Below, piece after piece: positions 29,168 through 35,622 of a DNA stretch of 35,622 bases. The stretch is taken from the NCBI GenBank assembly GCA_945983015.1, contig CAMFSN010000003.1, positions 1 to 35,622 of the forward strand, read 5' to 3'. A model generated the notes under the pieces. That model ran no database searches. It was not told the DNA's origin and saw only the letters and a program-made list of their open reading frames with translations. The stretch is from an uncultured Bacteroidales bacterium (lineage in GTDB: Bacteria > Bacteroidota > Bacteroidia > Bacteroidales > UBA932). Each line of letters begins with the position of its first letter. Position 1 is the first letter of the stretch. Made by a program: the position numbers and the translations under genes.

Positions 29168-29905
29168 TTAAAGTTCCACGATGCTCATAGAGATATCCTT
29201 AAGAGGCCTGTCCTGAGCATCAGTGGCGACTTTCTCTATCTGGGACAGCACATCGAGACCGCTCTCAATCTCCCCAAACACAGTATATTGCCCGTCCAGG
29301 AAAGGCGTTCCGCCCAATTCGGCATAAACCTTCTTCTGCTCCTCAGTAAAACTGCCTGCCCCACTTTCACGTACTCTGGAATGTGCCTGGGCTTCCAGTT
29401 CTTCCTGCAGTGCGTAAAGGGAAGCCTGATCCCTTTCCCTGCGATAGCGGATGATTTCCTCCCTATGCTGCATAGCCAATGCGTTGAACTCTGTCTGTAG
29501 GGCCTGCATCTTCAGCTGTTTTTCCAGCTGGGCCAATTCTGACTCCTTATACTTCTTTCCCCACACTATGTAGAACTGACAGCCGCTGCTGCGCCGCTCG
29601 GGATTTACCTGATCCCCCTGGCGGGCAGCGCAAAGAGCTCCCCGCTTATGGAAAAGAGCAGGATTAAACTCAGCTGGAATGGTATAGCCGACATCCCCAC
29701 TGCCCAAAGCCTTAGACTTAGGAGCCCCTTTGCTCTCAGGGTCTCCACCCTGAATCATAAAATCCTTTATTACCCTATGAAAGAGAGTCCCGTCATAGAA
29801 GCCCTCCCTTAACAGTTTCAGGAAATTGTCCCTATGAAGCGGGGTCTCGTCGTAAAGCCGGAGGATAATATCCCCGAAAGAAGTCGTAATCTTAACTTTT
29901 GACAT
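29168..29905 (-). CDS. Cyclophilin-type peptidylprolyl isomerase with an internal helical insertion
   Basis: TSFGDIILRLYDETPLHRDNF, GTLFHRVIKDFMIQGGDP, SSGCQFYIVWG, FLDGQYTVFGEI; about 70 charged residues inserted between the last two motifs. Confidence 0.94.
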   Translation of the reverse strand: MSKVKITTSFGDIILRLYDETPLHRDNFLKLLREGFYDGTLFHRVIKDFMIQGGDPESKGAPKSKALGSGDVGYTIPAEFNPALFHKRGALCAARQGDQVNPERRSSGCQFYIVWGKKYKESELAQLEKQLKMQALQTEFNALAMQHREEIIRYRRERDQASLYALQEELEAQAHSRVRESGAGSFTEEQKKVYAELGGTPFLDGQYTVFGEIESGLDVLSQIEKVATDAQDRPLKDISMSIVEL

Positions 29906-29929
29906 ATCAATTATTTACTAAGCACACAA

Positions 29930-29983
29930 GTTTCGCAAGTAACTAATCATCTAATATCAAGAGATTTGTACATCTTGCGAAAC
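29930..29983. repeat. Intergenic inverted repeat, 10-bp perfect arms (GTTTCGCAAG / CTTGCGAAAC), 34-nt spacer
   Basis: Arms at 29930-29939 and 29974-29983, in the 93-nt gap between the EamA gene stop and the PPIase start. Confidence 0.75.
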
Positions 29984-29998
29984 CATCATAATATCTGT

Positions 29999-30412
29999 TC
30001 ACAATATCATCAGGATAGTCCCCACGCAGATCAAAACGCAGCCTGCCACCGCCTTGACACTCAAAGTCTCATGCAGAAAGATGAAAGCCAGCACTACGGT
30101 AAAAACGATGCTCAACTTATCCACCGGCACTACTTTCGAGACTTGGCCTAACTGAAGAGCTCGATAATAGCAGAGCCATGAAAGCCCCGTCGCCAGACCG
30201 GAAAGGATGAGGAAAAGCCAGCTTCGAGGCTCGATAGTGCGTATGCCCTGCTGTCCGTGAGTTAGAAAGACCATTCCCCAGGCCAATAAGACTACGACCA
30301 CAGTGCGTATAGCCGTAGCCAGATTACTATCCACGCCGTCTATTCCTATCTTGGCCAATATCGACGTGAGCGCTGCGAAAACCGCAGACAGCAGGGCAAA
30401 TACGAGCCACAT
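29999..30412 (-). CDS. Half-size EamA/DMT-type membrane protein
   Basis: MWLVFALLSAVFAALTSILAKIGIDGVDSNLATAIRTVVVVLLAW...SFLCYYRALQLG-like EamA motif (LSWLCYYRALQLGQVSKVVPVDKLSIVF). ATG at 30412 preferred because the longer ORF start overlaps panE. Confidence 0.85.
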   Translation of the reverse strand: MWLVFALLSAVFAALTSILAKIGIDGVDSNLATAIRTVVVVLLAWGMVFLTHGQQGIRTIEPRSWLFLILSGLATGLSWLCYYRALQLGQVSKVVPVDKLSIVFTVVLAFIFLHETLSVKAVAGCVLICVGTILMIL

Positions 30413-30416
30413 AACA

Positions 30417-31418
30417 TTAGAAGAGCCTGAGGTTCCCGAATTCGGCTTTAAGTTCCCCATTTTCAATCTTATGGACTATCTCCACCACCTTGTCGTTACA
30501 AGGAGTAGGCACTTTATACTTACGCCCATACTCGCAAACCACGCCGTTGATGGCATCTATCTCTGTCTTCTTCCCGTGCTCTATGTCCTGAAGCATACTG
30601 GCCTTAAGCAAAGCGTGCTTCTTAATAGCCAGAGGAATGATGGCAAAGGATATAGCCTTCTTCACAGGGCCGTGATAATCCAGAAGTTTCACTATATCCT
30701 TCCCCTGAACAGGCTCGATCCGGATTCCGGCGGCACTGCACACATCGATACACTCCTTTATGATAGCCTGAACTATCTTTCTGGAAGCCTTATCGGAAGC
30801 CGCCTCCCCAAAGGTACTGCCCAAGACAGTACTCATTCCGGAGAAAGCCGAATTGATAAGGAGTTTACTCCACCTTGAACCTATGAAGTTCTCATCCACC
30901 TCCACAGGTCCCATCTTCTCAAGCAAGGCCTTCACCTCCTCAAAATGAGCATTTCTGGTCTTGGAGATGCTGCCCAGAGAAAAGGTGAGCGAATCAGGCT
31001 CGCTGGTCAGCTCGCAGACCCCGGGCTCCTGCATAGTGGCACCCCAGGCTACGGTGCAGCCCAACACCCTTTCCTCTCCCACTATCTGAGCTATCTTATA
31101 CTCAGGAAGTCCGTTTTGGAGAGTCACTATTACTCCGTCATCCTCCAGATAATCTTTGAGGAAAGTCACCACCTGCTCATTGAACTGCTGCTTGGTAAGA
31201 AGGATGATGATGTCATACTTCCCCTCCATCTGATCAGGAGTAAAGGCATTTACCTTCTGGGTAAAATTAAGCGTACCGCAAACCTTGGCCCCGTTCTGGC
31301 GCAATGCCTGGACGTGAGCCTGATTACGGTTAATAAGATCTATCTCAGTGCCGCTCTTGCTGATAAAAGCGCCGAGAATGGTTCCAAGGGAACCTGCTCC
31401 ATAAATCGCTGCTCTCAT
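30417..31418 (-). CDS. panE: Ketopantoate reductase-family protein (2-dehydropantoate 2-reductase)
   Basis: N-terminal Rossmann MRAAIYGAGSLGTILGAFISKSG; LTKQQFNEQVV...LQNGLPEYKIAQIVG; C-terminal SMLQDIEHGKKTEIDAINGVVCEYGRKYKVPTP. Confidence 0.88.
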   Translation of the reverse strand: MRAAIYGAGSLGTILGAFISKSGTEIDLINRNQAHVQALRQNGAKVCGTLNFTQKVNAFTPDQMEGKYDIIILLTKQQFNEQVVTFLKDYLEDDGVIVTLQNGLPEYKIAQIVGEERVLGCTVAWGATMQEPGVCELTSEPDSLTFSLGSISKTRNAHFEEVKALLEKMGPVEVDENFIGSRWSKLLINSAFSGMSTVLGSTFGEAASDKASRKIVQAIIKECIDVCSAAGIRIEPVQGKDIVKLLDYHGPVKKAISFAIIPLAIKKHALLKASMLQDIEHGKKTEIDAINGVVCEYGRKYKVPTPCNDKVVEIVHKIENGELKAEFGNLRLF

Positions 31419-31421
31419 ATT

Positions 31422-32729
31422 TTATCTTCTTTTTCTCTTACGAGATTTCTTTGCCTGAGACTTAGATACAAAATAAATAATGGCGGCCAGCAGCACTACG
31501 CCTATCACCACGAAAGTGAAAGTATTCGTCTGGCTGCCCTTGACAGTCTGCCACATAGCCAAAAGCCTCTCGGTATCCTCGCCCCAGTCGTGCTCCAGAG
31601 CACATCTTTCGATGACAGCCTTGTCAGGATAAAGTATAGGGTCCACCCTCACTGAAGAAGCCTCAGGGCCGAAGAAATAGGAAAGGTCAATTGGCTCAAG
31701 ACTCTCATCTATCTGAGACTCAAGAACCTCAGGAGCCGCATTGGAAGCCACATAGCCGGTCTCTTCCATATTGCGGATAGCTATGTCCGGCCTGCACATA
31801 AAGTTGATGAAGAAGGTGGCAGCCTTCGTATTCTTAGCATACTTAGGGATGACCCAGCCGTCAAACCATACTGTAGAACCTTCCTCCGGAACGATATAGT
31901 CCAATTCCACACCCACTGCTGCAGCCTCCTCAATAGCCCATACTGCATCTCCACTCCAGTTCAGGGACACCCAGGCCCTGTTCTTGGTCATCTGTTCCTT
32001 ACCCAGGTCGGCCTCCCAGCCATAAACCCCGCTCTTGCACTGCAGCAGATAGTCTTTGACCAGTTCGAGAGACTCTTCGGAAGAATCGTACATCAGCTCC
32101 TGCAGAGTAGTCTCACCACTGGCCAATTCCTTCTGTTTCAAGTAGATAAGTACAGGGCCATAGACATCGCGCGGAGCGTCCTTGATCAGGATCTTGCCGG
32201 CGAACTTCGGATTGCGGATAACATCCCAGGTGGAAGCCTCCTCCTTGGTAACGAAAGCAGGATTATAGATGATGCCGGTGGTGCCCCACATATAGGCTAC
32301 GGAGTAGTCATTGGCATCGATATTAGGATTGATGCTGCGGAACATCTGCTCTATGTAAGGAGAACGGTTGGCAGCAATATAATTAGGAGTATCTCCCAGG
32401 ACGGACATATCCAAAGGCAGCAGAAGCCCGTTGTTCAGCATTCTCTCGATGATATAGTCGGAAGGGCAGACCAGGTCATAGTCCTCGTGTCCCTTCTCTA
32501 TCTTAGAGAGCATGGCCTCGTTCACGTCGAAGGTCATATATACGACCTCAATTTCCTCTCCGGTCTGCTCCTTATACCAGGCCTCGAAGTCTTCTATCAC
32601 TCCTTCGGCGATATAGTCAGACCAGTTGTAAACCTTAAGAATCTCTTTCCTGTCCTTAGCGGAAAGACTCAGGGCCTGCAAGGCCAGAAAGACGCAGGCC
32701 AAAAATCCAAATATTTTTTTCATTTTCAA
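31422..32729 (-). CDS. potD: Spermidine/putrescine-type ABC transporter substrate-binding protein with C-terminal TM anchor
   Basis: Signal peptide; LKVYNWSDYIAEGVIEDFE and DYDLVCPSDYIIERM typical of PotD; C-terminus TFTFVVIGVVLLAAIIYFVSKSQAKKSRKRKRR. Confidence 0.92.
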   Translation of the reverse strand: MKMKKIFGFLACVFLALQALSLSAKDRKEILKVYNWSDYIAEGVIEDFEAWYKEQTGEEIEVVYMTFDVNEAMLSKIEKGHEDYDLVCPSDYIIERMLNNGLLLPLDMSVLGDTPNYIAANRSPYIEQMFRSINPNIDANDYSVAYMWGTTGIIYNPAFVTKEEASTWDVIRNPKFAGKILIKDAPRDVYGPVLIYLKQKELASGETTLQELMYDSSEESLELVKDYLLQCKSGVYGWEADLGKEQMTKNRAWVSLNWSGDAVWAIEEAAAVGVELDYIVPEEGSTVWFDGWVIPKYAKNTKAATFFINFMCRPDIAIRNMEETGYVASNAAPEVLESQIDESLEPIDLSYFFGPEASSVRVDPILYPDKAVIERCALEHDWGEDTERLLAMWQTVKGSQTNTFTFVVIGVVLLAAIIYFVSKSQAKKSRKRKRR

Positions 32730-33535
32730 TTATTCTGTTTTTTAGCAGTTTTGACGGCGCGTAGGTTCACAAAGAGCAGCACCACCAGAAGCAATAGGAA
32801 AATTATAGTCATCATCGGCTTCAGTTCCGGAGTAAGGCCACCCTTGCGCACATCGGCATAGATGAAGGTGGAGAGGGTCTCGATTCCCGAAGAACCGGCC
32901 GTGAAATAAGTAACCGCAAAATCATCCAAACTCATAGTAAAAGCCAGGATGAAGCCAGAAATCATACCCGTTTTCAGCTGAGGGATAATCACTTTCATAA
33001 GAGCCTGGAAAGGATTGGCCCCCAAATCCAGGGCGGCGTCGTAGATGTTCGGATTCATCTGGCTGAGCTTTGGCATCACATTCAGCACCACATAGGGGGT
33101 ACAGAAGGTGATGTGCGATAGGATGATGGTGGTGTAGCCCTTGCTCACGCCCAGAAAGACGAAGAGAAGGAAAAGCGATACACCGGTGATGATGTCCGGA
33201 TTCAGCATAGGGACATTGTTCAGGAACTGGATGCTCTTTTTCCATCTTCCCCTCATATTGAAGATGCCTATGGCTGCCAGGGTCCCCAGTACGGTGGATG
33301 CCAGAGAAGCCACAAGAGCTATGAAAAGGGTGTTCTTCAGGGCCACTATCAGAGCTTCGGAGCCGCTGGTAGCCCCACTGAAGAGGGATTTGTACAGATC
33401 CAGGGTAAAACCGGTCCAGTTACCCAGAGACTTAGCCTCGGTAAAGGAGAATACGGCTATGAAGATAATTGGGGCATAAAGCACCGCAAGTACAAGCCAG
33501 AGATAGGCTTGGGAAATCACTCTTTTAGCTTTCAT
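32726..33535 (-). CDS. potC: Polyamine-type ABC transporter permease
   Basis: Multi-TM permease with LGANPFQALMKVIIPQLKTGMISGFILAFTMSLDDFAVTYF (EAA-like loop). 4-nt overlap with potD. Confidence 0.94.
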   Translation of the reverse strand: MKAKRVISQAYLWLVLAVLYAPIIFIAVFSFTEAKSLGNWTGFTLDLYKSLFSGATSGSEALIVALKNTLFIALVASLASTVLGTLAAIGIFNMRGRWKKSIQFLNNVPMLNPDIITGVSLFLLFVFLGVSKGYTTIILSHITFCTPYVVLNVMPKLSQMNPNIYDAALDLGANPFQALMKVIIPQLKTGMISGFILAFTMSLDDFAVTYFTAGSSGIETLSTFIYADVRKGGLTPELKPMMTIIFLLLLVVLLFVNLRAVKTAKKQNN

Positions 33536-34289
33536 TCCTGTTCCCCGGTATTAAGGTGGTAATTCCTATGATGATGAGCATCACCAGAGACAGGGCAGCG
33601 CCCTGATTCCACATCAAGTTATTGAAATTCTCCTGAATAATAGTTCCAAAGAGCTGTATCGTATTGTTAGTCAATATCTCAGATATAGCGAAAGTGGACA
33701 CTGTAGGCATAAACACCATCATCACACCACTCATCACCCCTGGCATAGACAGCGGCAAGGTCACCTTGAAAAAGACCTTTACCGGACTCGCCCCCAGGTC
33801 CTGAGCTGCCTCTATATAAGAACGGTCAAGTTTCGAGAGTACCGTATATATAGGGTAGATCATAAATGGGAGGTAGTCGTAAGCCATACCGAAAAGCAGG
33901 GTTCCCTTTCCCAGACCTATTCCCATAGCCGTGAATATCTCGGCCGTGGCGATGGTACGCATCAAAGCGTTGATCCACATGGGAAGGATAAAGAGTACCG
34001 CTGTTACGGCGGAGCGGTTAAGGGATTTGTCTGCAAGTATATAGGCTACAGGATAGCCTATAAGTATGCAGATGGTGGTATTCTCCAAAGCCACTTCCAG
34101 AGATACCAGGAAGGGATTGACTATCTTCGGATCTGTAAAGAAAGCCGCTATGTTAGACAGGGTAAAATGACCAGCGGAATCCCGCAGGGCATAAATCGCT
34201 ATCAACAGCAGCGGCAACACCACGAATAGCAGCAGGAAGAAGGAGTAGGGCGTAGCCCAATATGCTTTCTTGTTCGTAGTCATCTTCAC
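33525..34289 (-). CDS. potB: Polyamine-type ABC transporter permease
   Basis: Multi-TM; EAAQDLGASPVKVFFKVTLPLSMPGVMSGVMMVFMPTVSTFAISEIL. 11-nt overlap with potC. Confidence 0.94.
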   Translation of the reverse strand: MKMTTNKKAYWATPYSFFLLLFVVLPLLLIAIYALRDSAGHFTLSNIAAFFTDPKIVNPFLVSLEVALENTTICILIGYPVAYILADKSLNRSAVTAVLFILPMWINALMRTIATAEIFTAMGIGLGKGTLLFGMAYDYLPFMIYPIYTVLSKLDRSYIEAAQDLGASPVKVFFKVTLPLSMPGVMSGVMMVFMPTVSTFAISEILTNNTIQLFGTIIQENFNNLMWNQGAALSLVMLIIIGITTLIPGNRNES

Positions 34290-35622
34290 TATGCCTCGAG
34301 TTTAGTGATCCGCATATCCTCAGGAAGTATCTTGATACCTACCAAGTCGTTGCGATCCCATACGTCGTTAGTGTCCACAAAGAGGGTAAAGCCTCTGTCG
34401 GTCTTCACCTCCAGGTGATAGTGGTCTCCCTTATAAAGGATATTCCTTACGTGAGCCTGAGCAGAGGCTTCCTCGCTGTCATCCAGAAGGTCCACCTTGT
34501 CAAAAGCCACTTCGACTTTAAGGATATCGCCCTTTTGGAACTCGGAAACTTCGCATTCAAACTCCTCGTCCAGCATCAGGATAGTGTTCTCCGACAGCAC
34601 CTCGGCCTCAAAAGTGTTGCAAAGCCTCTGCTTGTGCATCACCTGAATGTCGAAAGGCTTGATGATAAGACCTACCCTGCTACCTGGTTCAAAGGCGTTA
34701 TAGTCTTGAATACAAAGCTCATATCCCTTATCTGAATCCACGAACATCTCATAGTGGACTCCCTTGAAGGTACAAGACTTCACCACAGCGGTAAACTGAG
34801 CCGCCTCGGTATTGTTCATAATATAGATATCCTCAGGACGAACGACCACATCCACCTGCTCATTCTGTGCGAATCCCTCATCCACGCAGTCGAACTCGTG
34901 ACCGGCGAAAAGCACCTTCCTGTCGCAAGGCATCACCCCGTCCAGGATGTTCGAATCCCCGATAAAGTCTGCCACAAAGGCATTCTGCGGCTCATTATAG
35001 ATGTCGGTAGGCGTTCCTATCTGCTGAATCCGCCCGTCATTGAGCACCACTATCGTATCCGACAGGGTCAGCGCTTCCTCCTGATCGTGAGTCACATATA
35101 TGAAAGTTATGCCAAGTTTCTTGTGCATCTCCTTGAGCTCTATCTGCATATCCTTGCGCATCTTCAGATCCAATGCACTCAGCGGCTCGTCGAGCAGAAG
35201 CACCTTCGGCCTGTTAACTATGGCTCTGGCTATGGCAATCCTCTGCTGCTGACCTCCGGACAGAGAATCCACATTCCTGTCTTCGTAGTCAGTCATAGAC
35301 ACCAGTTTCAGCACCTTTTCCACCCTGCTGTTGATTTCCTCCACAGGGAGTTTCTGCAATTTCAATCCGAATGCCACATTGTCATAGACATCCAGATGAG
35401 GGAAAAGCGCATAACGCTGGAATACAGTATTTAAAGGACGCTTGTGAGGCGGAAGTTCAGAGATGTCCTTCCCCTCCAGAGTAATCACTCCCTCGTCCGG
35501 GCTGAGGAAACCTGCAATCAGTCTCAACAAAGTGGTTTTGCCACAGCCTGAAGGCCCGAGAAAAGTGATGAATTCTCCTTTTTTTATGTATAAGTTGATA
35601 TCCTGGAGCACTTTTTTATCCC
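34289..35622 (-). CDS. potA: Polyamine-type ABC transporter ATP-binding protein (5' end off the window)
   Basis: Walker [10 protein letters not shown], signature [16 protein letters not shown], Walker [13 protein letters not shown], then two TOBE-like segments. The frame stays open upstream of the listed GTG (DKKVLQDIN...), so the gene is truncated. Confidence 0.96.
   Translation of the reverse strand, partial: DKKVLQDINLYIKKGEFITFLGPSGCGKTTLLRLIAGFLSPDEGVITLEGKDISELPPHKRPLNTVFQRYALFPHLDVYDNVAFGLKLQKLPVEEINSRVEKVLKLVSMTDYEDRNVDSLSGGQQQRIAIARAIVNRPKVLLLDEPLSALDLKMRKDMQIELKEMHKKLGITFIYVTHDQEEALTLSDTIVVLNDGRIQQIGTPTDIYNEPQNAFVADFIGDSNILDGVMPCDRKVLFAGHEFDCVDEGFAQNEQVDVVVRPEDIYIMNNTEAAQFTAVVKSCTFKGVHYEMFVDSDKGYELCIQDYNAFEPGSRVGLIIKPFDIQVMHKQRLCNTFEAEVLSENTILMLDEEFECEVSEFQKGDILKVEVAFDKVDLLDDSEEASAQAHVRNILYKGDHYHLEVKTDRGFTLFVDTNDVWDRNDLVGIKILPEDMRITKLEA

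Noticed and set aside
30945-31655. 236-aa plus-strand ORF across the panE/potD junction
   Set aside because: Antisense to two recognisable genes; low-complexity His/Leu-rich translation with no domain.
34754-35434. 226-aa plus-strand ORF antisense to potA
   Set aside because: Lies entirely within the conserved ATPase gene; a shadow ORF.
1-35622. CRISPR arrays, tRNA/rRNA genes, transposases or prophage genes
   Set aside because: No regularly spaced repeats, no recognisable RNA genes, and no transposase/integrase/phage proteins among the ORFs read.

Overview
The window looks like a chromosomal segment from a Bacteroidota/Bacteroidales genome. Support comes from the SusC/SusD pair, DUF4843/DUF4458/BACON/DUF1573-type lipoproteins, and TAnnTTTG promoter boxes. 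Left part (1-13705): the 3' part of a tightly packed Sus-like operon on the + strand. It encodes a truncated SusC, SusD, a DUF4843-like lipoprotein, a large BACON/Ig-like lipoprotein, a DUF4458-like LRR lipoprotein, a BACON+LRR lipoprotein, an S8 subtilisin-like lipoprotein protease, a DUF1573 protein and a lipocalin-like lipoprotein. The visible part has a protease and leucine-rich-repeat proteins but no recognisable glycoside hydrolase, so I read it as a candidate protein/peptide utilisation locus (inference). Middle part: fabD-nifJ; a minus-strand mini-LysR plus lipoprotein pair divergent from pncB; a C11/clostripain-like lipoprotein; a YegS/diacylglycerol-kinase-family protein; parA-parB-DUF5683. 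Right part (minus strand): a helix-hairpin-helix protein, a MATE transporter, a cyclophilin PPIase with a helical insertion, a half-size EamA protein, a PanE-like reductase, and potD-potC-potB-potA (potA truncated by the window edge). The most interesting observations are the protease/LRR Sus operon, two promoter boxes almost abutting start codons (candidate leaderless mRNAs for the mini-LysR gene and parA), the overlapping divergent mini-LysR/pncB promoters, a PotD with a C-terminal transmembrane anchor, and short intergenic repeats. I found no CRISPR array, tRNA, rRNA or mobile element. All family assignments come from reading the sequence, not from a database search.
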